64,000 nt of DNA from Cryptomeria japonica (lineage: Eukaryota > Streptophyta > Pinopsida > Cupressales > Cupressaceae): assembly GCF_030272615.1 (NCBI RefSeq), contig NC_081407.1, positions 377,321,132 through 377,385,131 on the forward strand, given 5' to 3'. A model generated the notes under the pieces. The model saw only the letters and a list, made by a program, of their open reading frames with translations. It was not told the origin of the DNA and ran no database searches. This document shows, piece after piece, positions 34,796-45,439 of the stretch. Position numbers and translations under genes: made by a program. Each line of letters opens with the position of its first letter. Positions within the stretch are counted from its first letter, which is position 1.

Positions 34796-36172
34796 ATGAA
34801 GCTACAAAAGATTGAACAAAAAGATGCGAATGAGAATCATTTTCTCATTAAAATAAATTCTTGTGAGAAAAGTAATGAAGGGAGCTCATTAGAATTTGTA
34901 TATGCAGAAGAAGATGAAGTCACATCTACTTGTAAGGATACATGCCAAAAGAAAGACCTAAAAGTGAGTGAGATAGAGAAAGAATATTGCATTGAAAAAT
35001 GCCATGAGCACTATGAAGATTGTCAGAGAAAAGAAAAAGTCTTCTGTCAACTTGAAAACAAAGAGCTTGAAGATGATGATTCAAATTCTTTTCAGACATG
35101 CATGCAACCGAAGCTTGAAAATAATGATGAAGACATGCATAAAGAAGAATCCCCTATAGTCTTCATTCTAGCTTGGTGTCTCAAGTCTTATGATGACGAC
35201 TTTCTACGTGGAGAGGATATTCTCATTCATCCATCACTGACAGTTGAAGATGAAATTTTTTTCAAGGAAATCAAAGGTATAATACCTAGTGAACAATCTT
35301 GTATGGATATGACCAATGGAGAAGGAAGCATAAGTAAAATTTTGCAGACATATTCTTTATCTTCAAAAATGGAGACGTTTACTGAATTTCTAGATCAGCC
35401 TCAAGTGAAAGAAGTTGAACCATCGAGATTCCACTCTTTATCATACATGTCACCTGAGTATAAAGTTTTTAAATTTCATGAAGAGTGTGATGAAGAGGAA
35501 TCATTGGGACAAGAGAGCACAAAAAGTAATGCAAATATATATGCGAGGGTTGAATATGAAATCCATGTAGGTATATCAATAAATATCCCTATTTTGGTGG
35601 AATTGCAATCTATGCCTTATGAAGTATTCAAGGTTCAAAGAAATCCTCCTTTTGAATATTTGGATCAAGAAGACATTCTTATTCAAGGGGATAGCTTTGG
35701 GAATTATACCAAAAATGCAGAGATAAATGAGGTAATGGATGATATAATGAAGGAAATCAATGAAGTTAATTCTCATAATGTTTGTACTTCAAATTGTTGT
35801 TTGAAGGCTTCAAATGATGACTTCTCCTATAGTAAAAGTGCGTACCTCAATCCTTTGTTTTCAGATGACCGTATTTATACAGATGATTTTCAAGATGATA
35901 TTCTTGAACATGATTCAATGGTTATGTCTACTCAAGTTTCTTCACATCATAGATTATATGAAGGTTGTCTAATTTGTGGATTAATTTATTGTAAACAAGA
36001 CTATCAGAGGGATGTTCAGATAGAGGATATGGGTATGCTTGAGAATATTTCACAAATTGTCAATAAAGTTCAAAATGGTACCCCAATACTTGAAGAGAGC
36101 CTGCAAATTTATGATGAGAGATGGTTGTTTGGTTCACTGCCCAAATTTTTTTCTCATCTTATACATGTTTGA
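34796..36172 (+). CDS. Hypothetical acidic protein, 458 residues
   Basis: Longest uninterrupted frame in the window outside transposons. The first ATG is 34796; the frame is open a little upstream to 34772 (GTG). The product is very acidic (runs such as YAEEDEVTS, EECDEEESLG), rich in Ser, Glu, Asp, and has Cys clusters (CKDTCQKK, YCIEKCHEHYEDCQ near residues 40-80; CLICGLIYC near 390). No signal peptide or clear membrane segment. I do not recognise the family. In DNA this AT-rich a 458-codon frame without a stop is unlikely by chance, so selection, a recent retroposition or a recent transposon ORF is plausible. It begins about 50 bp after PPR repeat A. No intron or polyadenylation signal can be assigned. 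Confidence 0.5.
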   Translation: MKLQKIEQKDANENHFLIKINSCEKSNEGSSLEFVYAEEDEVTSTCKDTCQKKDLKVSEIEKEYCIEKCHEHYEDCQRKEKVFCQLENKELEDDDSNSFQTCMQPKLENNDEDMHKEESPIVFILAWCLKSYDDDFLRGEDILIHPSLTVEDEIFFKEIKGIIPSEQSCMDMTNGEGSISKILQTYSLSSKMETFTEFLDQPQVKEVEPSRFHSLSYMSPEYKVFKFHEECDEEESLGQESTKSNANIYARVEYEIHVGISINIPILVELQSMPYEVFKVQRNPPFEYLDQEDILIQGDSFGNYTKNAEINEVMDDIMKEINEVNSHNVCTSNCCLKASNDDFSYSKSAYLNPLFSDDRIYTDDFQDDILEHDSMVMSTQVSSHHRLYEGCLICGLIYCKQDYQRDVQIEDMGMLENISQIVNKVQNGTPILEESLQIYDERWLFGSLPKFFSHLIHV

Positions 36173-36397
36173 TCTTTCCAATTCACTAATCTTACAGGTG
36201 TCACATGGGCACTCGCCATATTTCTGCATAGGTGCCTAGTTCGGTCAGCCTGTGAATGGTTTTGTATGAAGATCGTGGAGAGCTTTGAGATGGGATTTGC
36301 CTACTATGTGCATAATTTAGTTATAAGTTTTGTTGTGTTCATCCCATTTTTGGTTTGTGTCTGGTTTCTCCAGCTATTCCCTATGTTGTTTCTTATT
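36173..36397. other. 3' flank of the 458-codon ORF
   Basis: AT-rich. Contains TCTTACAGGTGTCAC at about 36190, which resembles a splice acceptor, but nothing downstream supports an exon. Confidence 0.3.
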
Positions 36398-36465
36398 GAC
36401 TATGTTGCCCAATGGATAGTGCACTAGATTGCGAGCTAGAGATTTTGGGTTCATCCTGCGTCCTT
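36398..36465 (+). ncRNA. tRNA-Arg-like pseudogene or SINE head
   Basis: GACTATGTTGCCCAATGGAT followed by a CTAG/CTAG anticodon-type stem and GAGATTTTGGGTTCATCC matches a plant tRNA-Arg across the acceptor 5' strand, D arm (A box TTGCCCAATGG), anticodon arm and T arm (B box GGGTTCATCC). The anticodon position reads GCG, the T arm is one base short and the acceptor 3' strand is poor, so it is not a working tRNA. It could be the head of a tRNA-derived SINE; I cannot define a body or A tail. Confidence 0.55.
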
Positions 36466-37066
36466 TGTAGTCCTTGTCCCCAGTCATAGCTAGTTTTTGC
36501 CCCCATATTTGTGATACCTAAAATTTTAACTTCAAATCAGTCTCAATGTTGAATGAAGGCCCAATTATGTGTCTATGTGCAAGCAATGAGCATGTGATCT
36601 AAGGTCCTTGCCAATCAAATTATGAAAAATGGAGGAATTTTGGAAGTTACAAATAATTGAGGTAAATCATTTCATATACATGTCCTTTGCATCATTATGT
36701 GTTATGTGGCCAATTTTCGGCTGAACCCAGTTCATAGTTTATCATATATTAAACTTTCAAATTTTGATGTCCCTTGCCCAAAAATGATTAAAATCTCTCA
36801 TCCTAGGTATTTTCATTAGGAATAAATTATCACCTTTTCTTATTTCCCAACCATAATTGTGTGCTTTAAATTTCAGAGCTTAATTTCTTACCATTTGAAA
36901 GTTATGGCTATTTTCCCCAAGTTTGCATATTAAATTTAAAATATTAAATTATTTTAATATTTGTGGTAATTTGAGGGAGAATTTTATCTAAAAACGTCAT
37001 TTCCATTTCCCCTTTGTTCTCCTTCATGTTCGATGGTTTTTGAGGTCAAGATCATAGTGTTTGTAA
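36466..37066. other. Intergenic DNA
   Basis: AT-rich. No coding frame, repeat edge or RNA gene recognised beyond the tRNA-like sequence to its left. Confidence 0.45.
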
Positions 37067-37245
37067 GAGAAGGTTAAGGATGCTTCATTTTCGAGCATTC
37101 TTAACCCATATTCATAACTTTGAAAAGAAAAAGGTTAAGAATGCTCCAAAACGAAGCATTTCTAACCTTATTTCCTAACATTGTGGGACCACTTTGTCAA
37201 GAAGGTTAGAAATTCTCCATTTTGGAGCATTCTTTACCTTCTCCA
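37067..37245. repeat. Three consecutive inverted repeats (hairpin cluster)
   Basis: Imperfect palindromes at about 37068-37110, 37126-37168 and 37200-37243. Each has an arm close to GGTTAAGAATGCT, a loop of 9-11 bases (CCAAAACGA or CCATTTTGG type) and the complementary arm AGCATTCTTAACC. Stems are about 13-17 bp with one to four mismatches. Arms of neighbouring hairpins are also complementary to each other. Confidence 0.75.
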
Positions 37246-37269
37246 TAAGAGATATAAACAAAAGTTCTA

Positions 37270-38125
37270 AAATGAAATACAATCTCATGGAATTACGCAG
37301 TATGAAGAATGTGGAAGCATAGACAGAACCCATGAATTGTTTACCAAAATGCTTCAAGAGAGACGTCCCCTAATGAATGAAAAAAAAGGATTTCGGAATG
37401 TGCACAAAATGAATTTTGCATGCAAGCTTTCAATATCTTTGAATCAATGAAGCACTCTAGAATATATTTTAACATCATAGGATTTGTTTGGTGTTCATGG
37501 TTGTCCTTTATGACTCATGATGGTTATCTTGTGGATGCTCTAAACCTTATTACCAAGATGTTAATGAAAGCTATGTTGTTCATTTAGATATGTTTTCTTG
37601 ATACCCGCAATATATATATATATATGAAGGTGGTAGTCCATGATATTAAATGAACAAGTTTTGATAGACACTGCAATTTCAAACACCCTTGTAGACATGC
37701 ACAAAAAAAATGAAATAGAAAGAACTGGTTATGGAGATTCATCAAAGCATAAAGTTAGACGCATTTTGTCAAATTTTATCATTGCAACTGCTCTAGTAGA
37801 CATGACTGCAAACTATGGAAGCATGGCAAAGTTGGAAACTGATTGACAATATAATATGGTAGACACAAATGTAAATCATAGGAGCATAGACAAGGTAAGT
37901 GAAATATTCAGCATAATACCTCAAATTGATGTCATCTTATATAATGGCAGGACTGCATGATATGCATTAGATTCATTTGATGCAAAGTATTTAGAAATTT
38001 AAAGCGAATGCAATTGGTAGATGTAAAGCCACTCTCAGTTGACTTTGGTTGTATACGATCCATGTTACCCATGGCTAAGGCATAGAAGGCACCAGAGCAA
38101 GCAATAGAGACATAGACAACAAAAT
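37270..38125 (+). pseudogene. Decayed PPR-protein sequence
   Basis: Across several frames the PPR pattern can be followed: ECGSIDRTHELFTKM near 37290, HKMNFACKLS near 37410, ISNTLVDMHKKNEIER at 37675, FIIATALVDMTANYGSMAK at 37775, RSIDKVSEIFSIIPQIDVI at 37880, and a spacer typical of PLS-type PPR proteins. Frameshifts and stops occur about every 50-100 bases. It is followed by 38126-38890, which carries the next PPR piece, so 37270-38843 was probably one PPR gene body interrupted by about 330 bp of foreign sequence at 38150-38480. Confidence 0.65.
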
Positions 38126-38890
38126 TAGCATAGGTAACAAGGGCTTCGGTAGTTCAAGATCCAATGGAAGTAATAAATCCAAATTAAGTGCTCACAACCC
38201 CTATTCCTCTTCTAGGATAAGTTGATTTTAAACCACCAATAGCATATGCAAGGGCACCCATTGATATTTATCCGCTCGAAGAAGCACTAGTTTAACTCAC
38301 CACCCTTGAAGTTTATCTTGGGTAGGGGTATTGGCATCGATAGGAAGAGATAGAAGCAAAGCCATTAGCATCTATTCAGTTTCAAATCCCCTTGCCACGC
38401 TACAGGTTTACCACCCAGCAACTCCTATGATCAGAGATACTGCGTAAAGTTAATGCTTTGTAAGGTTGATATTCATTTAATTTACCAGAGACGTGGGTGG
38501 TAGAATAAGGAGCATCAACATTTCACATGGTACTCAACAAAATGCTCAGGTGAATCATGGAGGTTTAGACAGTGCATTCGACATGTTTGACAAAATGTCT
38601 CAAAGAAATGTCATCTCATGTAATACAACAATTGCAGGATATGCACAAAATGGATTTCCGGAGAAAGCTTTCGAATCTTTAAAGCAAATTCAAAACGGGA
38701 AGTGTAGATTTGAACGTCACAACCTTTGCCAGTTCCTCACGTGGTATGAACATCCACAAAGCACAATAGAATTCAGGATTTTCATGAGAAGTTATAATTG
38801 TAAATGCTCTCACAGGCATGCAATACAAAATGTTGAAACATGACTCGTGTAAAATATATTTTGCAGTGGAGCTATCAAGATCTTTTAATG
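38126..38890 (+). repeat. Direct repeat B (PPR fragment plus flank)
   Basis: Partner of 33977-34745. Here the repeat continues from upstream PPR sequence, so B is the more likely source and A the derived copy. Confidence 0.75.
38493..38843 (+). pseudogene. PPR-protein fragment, copy B
   Basis: Same peptide as copy A with a better match to the PPR consensus (AFDMFDKMSQRNVISCNT, AGYAQNGFPEKAFESLKQIQ). It has about 110 codons and ends in the equivalent TGA. It lacks neighbouring motifs in frame. Fragment of an organellar RNA-binding PPR gene; no function inferred for the fragment. Confidence 0.7.
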
Positions 38891-39245
38891 AATGACTCTA
38901 GAACCATTTTGTGTGTGCCTTATTCAGTGGAAGTTGGTTGCACATACTTCAATCACATGATTATTAATATTCTTCAAAACATGATTGATGGAATCCACAA
39001 CGTATCAATGCAAAGAATCAATCATGCGATCATGCAAGCCTTCTGATTATGAAAAGATGTGTTATGAAATTAAAGAATGCTTGATAGATGTAGATGCAAT
39101 TGGAGAGCGTGTTCTTGAAGTCAATATATTTGTGGGCAAATATTTCTTTTAATTCAATGGTGAAAACATTAATATACTGCAATTGATTGTTCTTTTTGTA
39201 AATGTTCCAAGTGGTTCTTTTTGTAAATGTGACTTTTTTCACTAA
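38891..39245. other. Intergenic DNA
   Basis: Short non-conserved frames only (for example 38840-39046, +). No recognised feature. Confidence 0.45.
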
Positions 39246-39659
39246 TTGTAACTAAAGGTTAGAAAGTGGACCTTATTCACGCAAAACTGAAGTAGTTTCT
39301 AACTAAACGTTTTTTTGCATAGAAATGAGTCAGTTATTAACTTATTAAAGTTAGTTACTAAGGTGGTTATTCTAGGAAGCCTATAAAGACAAGGCTATTT
39401 CATTTGTAAAGGGGAGACTTTTACAACAGGGGAAAAACTCTGCAAATTTTGTAGAGGAACTAAATAAGAACTTTTAATGTTCATACATTTGTACTAAGGG
39501 GTTTTTTAAGCTTGTATATTTTCAAATAGAATAATGAAGAATGCATTGAGTTCATGTGTCTTCAATGTATTCATGAGTTATTGTTACTAATTTCTCGTAT
39601 GTTGAATTAGTAATCCCTTTATGTATTGGTGAAATATATTGATGAAGCACATCATTTCA
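39246..39659 (+). mobile_element. Possible solo LTR or LTR with leader
   Basis: Begins TGTAACTAAAGG, ends ATCATTTCA just before TGGTATCTTGACTTGC (39660-39675), which sits where a primer-binding site would be. TATA-like CCTATAAAGACAAGG at about 39380 and AATAATGAAG at about 39527 fit an LTR promoter and poly(A) site. Start chosen for the TG..CA form; not confirmed by a second LTR. Confidence 0.4.
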
Positions 39660-39675
39660 TGGTATCTTGACTTGC

Positions 39676-40069
39676 ATGTGCGAGTACAACCTATATCTTC
39701 ATGTGTTGAGGTTAATTGTAGTTCTTTCATTATCATTGCATGACTAACCTATTTGGTGGTAACCCCTTTTGTTATTGTTATCATTTATGGAATCCTACTT
39801 TGTATTCGTATGACTTCCAATAGGGTTTCTGTTATTTATCTTGTTTAAGTTCTATGTTTTCTCCTTTATGTACTTTCAAGTTAAAAGTACACAAAAATCC
39901 TGAATGCCCCTGTCATACAAGGGAGCTACCCCTCTCAAATGTAGGGGAAGATTGTGATTTTACTCCAATCTCTCCAACTTTTGGAATGTTCATCCCTGCT
40001 CATGGATCCAACAAGGTTAGTTTCAAATAAACGAAAACAATGACAAATCTGTTTACCACCAGGTTCCTT
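39676..40069. other. Unassigned DNA right of the LTR-like sequence
   Basis: No frames of note. May be residual internal sequence of the LTR element. U4 homology starts at about 40070. Confidence 0.4.
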
Positions 40070-41340
40070 ATCTTTTTTGTTGCATTCACCAAATTTTAAA
40101 TCAATAGTTTTATCAGAAAAAGGTTGGTTCTGGGAATAAAGTTGTTATTGTAGAAACATTAGTATGAGTTGATGACACCCTTCTTTTTACTCTCTTGAAC
40201 ATCTTAAAATTTAAGTAAAAACCAGTAAGAAATCAAGATAGTGGTTGGGAAAGTTCTTCACAACCTCAAATTAGATGAGTTGGATATTATGTTTTGTATG
40301 CTTTTGTATAAATAATTGTTTGAGGTGGATTTGGAGGAATTTCAAAAAAACTGGCAAAATAATTTAGCAATTTGTAGAAAGAAACTCAACATTAAATAGG
40401 TAAAGGAAAACTATTTATCTTTATATATACATTTGAATAGAGATGAATTCAAAACCAAATTCTTGATCATGAGCATAATTCTCAATTCGGCCACAAGCCA
40501 AGGGGTACCTTATTGTTTCAAGTCATAGAACATCTTGTATTGTTTTAGTTGAGTAAGTTTGGATCAATATTTTCTTGACACAAATGCAGTTGATCTCGGT
40601 TTAGGATCTATATTGCCTAGAGTATTAGCAGCATAATTTAAAGCTTATTTTAATTTAAATTAATTTTGAAATGAAATGCAAGTTTTGAAGTTATATAATT
40701 TTGGAATAGAAATAGTCAATTTAATTTTAATTATAATTGTGACTTAGGTTAAAATTATTTGTATTATAGGTTAAAATTATATGTATTGTAATTTGATTTT
40801 GAGAAATGAGGTTCCATAGGAAATATTAAGAATTGTATTCTACTAAAGTCTTAGATTATTAAATTACATGAGCACAACCTTAAGCCAGCTAAAATAAATT
40901 ATTTTAATATTATAATAAGAAGATATAGATGACATAAAAGTGAAGAAAATACAACAAAGATAGTACTCAGTGAAAAATACTTAAATCTACTGAATGTCCC
41001 ATTCTTTTTAATCACGCAAAAGTGACACCCATTACAAAAAAATAGGCATCATTAAATTAAAAGAAATAGTGAATCAATTAAGAAGCTAATATTATATAGA
41101 TATACAAAATAAAAAATAAATCAAATGTATAATACTAATTTATAATTGCATCATTTACGAGTGCTTAAAATAGGAATATCCAAAAAAAATTGTACAATTT
41201 TAAGTTGAGGGTTATGTTTCTAGCAAACAAATGATTCTTAGACAACCCATTATAAGAGATATGGGGAACTAGAATTTAGACCATACTGAAATATTTTAAT
41301 AAGTGAAGAAAAAATTCAATGAAATCAAACTCTTTGTACT
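40070..41340 (+). repeat. AT-rich unit U4
   Basis: Homologous to 10130-11930 (U2) and, from 40868, nearly identical to U1. It contains the exon-like fragment and the TATA-like site at 41246-41267. It shows what stood left of U1 before the unit 1 left edge was cut. Confidence 0.65.
40229..40505 (+). pseudogene. Unrecognised exon-like fragment, copy 3 (best preserved)
   Basis: Single + frame of ~92 codons with two stops (after FCMLLYK and after KKLNIK). Readable parts are KVLHNLKLDELDIMF, LFEVDLEEFQKNWQNNLAI, VKENYLSLYIHLNRDEF and KTKFLIMSIILNSATSQ. The peptide is more conserved between copies than surrounding AT-rich sequence. The family is unknown to me. Confidence 0.4.
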
Positions 41341-41700
41341 CTTGTAGGAGGTTAGACAAGTTGTTTTGTAGGTTGTAGTAGTAATAAAGTTCTAGAGGAA
41401 TTTAGAGAGAAGTGTTCTTGTAACCCATTTGAAGGAATAACACAAGCATTGTTCTCTTTGGTGTGGTCTTTTTCTCACAAGGTTTTCACCATGCCAATCA
41501 CATTTTCTTGAAAGATTCTAAAGTATTTTTAACAAAACCATCCTATGCTTATCTTGCAATCATAATATTTCATGAGGTAACAACAACTATGAGTTTTAAT
41601 GGATGCTTTCATTAAAGGAGTTGCTGCATATCCTTCTTCAATTGTGTAAACTACTTTATGTAAAACTTTATCGGATTTATATCTTAAGATTGAAATCTAA
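41341..41700 (+). mobile_element. Possible LTR (R-U5) fragment, second copy
   Basis: Counterpart of 4072-4440 with few differences; same uncertainty about identity. Confidence 0.3.
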
Positions 41701-41795
41701 ACTTAATTATTATTATAATGACATCAAGCAAATAATAAGGTAAAGAAAAATTGAAGCCAAGCAAAACCTTAGACAAAAGACGTTTGGTGATTATA

Positions 41796-44700
41796 TTAAG
41801 GAACACCAAATCCTGAACAGAACAGTATTAAGAAAATCCTCATATCCTCTTGTCCTTTGTGGGAGGGACAAGAGGATAGGAGTTTTTCCTTAATAGTGTT
41901 ATGTATTCTATGCACCCCAATAATAGGTGAGGCCTCCCTATCCCTGAAGATCCTATTATTTCTCTGCTTCCATAGACCCAAAGAAATGTGAGGCATCATG
42001 CAACTCCAAAGCACTCTAAGAGAGGCATTTCCCGAGGGACAAACCCATTGGAACTAACAATCCTTGATATTACTCGACTAAAGCCACCATAACTCTCACA
42101 ACTGAAAGAAGAAGACCCAAAGTTAAATAGAAAATAGGCAATGTAGGAGGATGTTGTTAGCATTCTCCGCATTCTCTTTACATAGGAAACATATGTTGGG
42201 GATACCCATACCTCTTTTACAAAGATTGCCAATGGTTAGAACCTTCTCCTGCATAAAGAGCCAGAAAAAATATATCAATTTTGGCGATCAAGACATTGTT
42301 CCAGATACCAGCCCAAAAGGGGGCCAGAGACAAGGACTTAGTGATGATCTGAAAAATCATTAGCAACAGAGAAGACCCCATAGGGAGATTTACTCCAAAA
42401 AAAATTATCAACAACATGAAACAAGGGAGTATGAATCCGTGAAAGCCACTCCTAGATAGGTCAAAGGGAAGAATCAATACTAACAAGATCAATCCACGCT
42501 CCCTCATGAATATAATTAGCAACCCAGACACCAACAAGTCTAATACATTTGTTCTTGAGACTATCCACCCATGAGAAGATGGACAAGGAACCTTCCCCCA
42601 CCCAACAGTCATCCTATAATTGTAGATTTCTACCATCTCCAAGATACCATCTCATCCCTCGAGAAATAATATCCTTCTAATTGAAAAAACTCTTCCACAT
42701 ATCACATGCCGCAAAGGGAAATAGGTAATTCTCCAAGGCATCTTCAATTCCCTAAATATGATATTTATGATGGAATATAGAGATCCATTCATAATCCTCT
42801 TTAAGACATATACATAATTATTTGGATAACACAACTATGTTTAAATCTCGCATCTATCTGAGGGCTAGGCCACCAAGCTTTTTACGGATGAACACCTATT
42901 CCCATGAAAGAATATGCAATTTATTTTTACTTTAAGACCTAGATCACAAAAAGGTCTTTCAAATCTTTTCCATGCACTCCATAAATTTCACTAGGACTTT
43001 AAATAAATTCTTGGCATAAATCAGAAGCAATGGGTATTTTATAAGAAGGAGTTTACCAACTTGGCTAAGGAGGGCACCTTTCCACCTTGCCAACTTCTTA
43101 TAAAATCTATCAATAATACTCAACCAAAATGTCTTCAGAGGACAAAGGCATAGAGGTAGGCCCAAATAAGTATCTTATAGAGTGCCAATTTTAAACCCCA
43201 AAATTTCAGCAATTTTATTCTATCTATAAGCAGGGATGTTGAGGAAGAAGATAGAGATTTTGGGTAAGCTTATCCTCTATCCAGATCCTCTTTCATATAG
43301 GGACAAAATGGCCTTCAATACTTTATCTTTCCTAACATAATTCTCTCCAATAAGGACAGTATCATAAAAAAATTATGGGAACACACAAGATATTGAGAGG
43401 AACGCTTAAGGCCTTTTAAATTGCCCATTCTGATACCCTGTTGAATTACCTTACTCAGAGCTTCACTCATTAAGATGAAGACAAAGGGGGACAGAGGATC
43501 ACCCTACTGAATACCTCTTGCGACAGAGAAAAAACCAGAGGGGGAACCATTAATGAAGACAAAAAAATTCAGCATAGATATGCATTATTCAACTGACTGA
43601 AGAAAATGACTATAAAAACTAAAAGCCTGTAGGACACTTATCAAAAACTGGCAATTAACCCGATCATAGGCCTTCAAAAGATCAATCTTGAGAAGGAAAC
43701 CAACGTTATTAAAAAAAGAGAATAAACATTTTCATCAACCACAATAATAGAATCCAAAACCTATCGGCCAGGGATGAAACCATTTTGATGTCTGGAAATC
43801 AACATAGGCATGATAGCTTTGAGTCTGAAAACTAGAATCTTAGAGATAATCTTATAAATCAACTTACACAAACTAATGGGTCTGAAATCCTAAAAGTTGC
43901 TAGCATTAGGTTTTTCAGGGATAAAAACAAAAAAGGTGGCGTTCAACTCTTTGAAAAGAGAACTGGAACCAAATAACTCTCTAGCAATGTCAAAAACATC
44001 ATTACCAACAATCTACCAATACATTTGGAAAAAATAAACATTGGAAAACCATATGAGCTTGGAACTTTGTTCACTTCAAAGGAGAAAGTGGCTTTATTAA
44101 CCTCTTCAAAACTCAGGATTCTGGTAAGCTCCTTGTTGATCTCTGGGGTGACCTTAAGCAAAACCTCCTAAAGAGTATTCTCTAGGGCCTGAAGATCTAG
44201 AGGACCATCCTCAAAGAGGAGGGAGGAGAATAAATCGATGGCCTCCTTAGACAAATCCTAATTCTTATCCACCCACTAGTTGTTAACCTATAACTTCTTA
44301 ATTCTACTGATACCTCTGTGTTATATAGTGGTCATATGAAAAAATTTAGTATTCTTGTCCCCACTTTTAAGCCATACAACTCTAGAGCTCTGTTTCCAAT
44401 ATTCCTCTTCCTTAGAAATAATTTTATGAAGATTATTCAATAGTTTAATATCTTTATCCATGATTCTAGGGTTGTATCCCAACCCCTCACTAAGAAATTG
44501 AATATCATCCAACTCCTTCTTCATGTTTTCCTTTTGCTGAAAATTTTTCCCGAACACAGATTTGTTCCACTATAGAATATTGGATTTAACATTGGACAAT
44601 TTGTTAACAATTCTATATATACCAGTCCCCTGAATAATAATGCCCCACCATTCTGAAATCTTATCCTGAAGTTCCAGATTCATGGTCCACATTTTCTCAA

Positions 44701-45437
44701 ATCTAAAGGGAAAAGATCTTCTGCCATAAAGGGGCACCATATTCAAGATAATCAGGAAATGGTCCGACCCAATCCTAGAGAGATAGGACAAGGTACAAGA
44801 ATTTTTGTAAGCCAATTTGGCAAAATTAGACCTCGATCAAGTTTGACCTGAATAATGTCTGAACCACTCCTTCTATTAGACCATGTAAATGAGCACCAAT
44901 AAGACCCAAGTCCAATAAACAAAGAGAATTGATCATATCAAGAAGATCTTGTTTAGTTTCCTTAGAGATTAGAGCACCACCCATTTTCTCTCTGCTACAA
45001 AGACGAGTATTAAAATCCCCCTTAAGAATCCATCTATCATTCGGGAAAGAAAGTCTAACCTAACTCAAGGAACCCCAAAGATTTCTCCTGGCACTTATCC
45101 CATTGGGGGCATAAATATTAGATAAAATCCATGAATAACCATCCTTGAGACTAGTGAATCTAGTAGCAATATAATTAGCACAAGTAAGAACTACCATACC
45201 TCGAAGGATCCTCATGTTCCATAGAGTGGCTAACCCACCTAGGGCTCCATCTACATCAAATCAATGAACAACACAATCTTTAAAAATGGCTAACTTGATT
45301 CCCTCCACTCTGCTAGAAGGCATCTTTGTCTCCTGAATGAGACAAATATCTAGTTTATGATCTCTTACAATATTGGAAAGGAGATCATGTTTGTGGGGGT
45401 GATTAAGCCCCCTAATATTTGATGAGATGATTTTCAT
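41796..45437 (-). pseudogene. LINE B ORF2, copy 2, broken
   Basis: ATG at 45435-45437, equivalent to 8169. The endonuclease and RT segments match copy 1. Some frames are longer here (44557-44321 keeps [16 protein letters not shown]; 42642-42217 keeps a 141-codon stretch of the post-RT region), others shorter. The endonuclease GDFNT segment is broken here by stops that copy 1 lacks. RT catalytic residues are not readable. Not functional. Confidence 0.7.
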
Positions 45438-45439
45438 TT

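Larger units (their letters stand above)
3610..40867 (+). repeat. Unit 1 of a ~37 kb tandem segmental duplication
   Basis: Sequence from about 3610 to 22592 recurs in the same order and orientation at about 40868-63963. The offset is 37.26 kb on the left and 37.16 kb after a 129-bp deletion in the second copy. Shared landmarks are LINE B, LINE A with the same target-site duplication, the copia left junction, and U1/U4, U2/U5, U3/U6. By eye the copies differ by a few per cent. The left edge is where homology to 40868 starts. The right edge is inferred as the base before unit 2. Sequence 22593-40867 is seen only once here because unit 2 runs off the window. Confidence 0.8.

Noticed and set aside
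36398-36465. Functional tRNA-Arg gene
   Set aside because: Anticodon position reads GCG, T arm is short by one base and the acceptor stem does not close.
37067-37245. Rho-independent terminators
   Set aside because: Hairpins lack the context of a bacterial operon and a following T tract; the sequence is plant nuclear.
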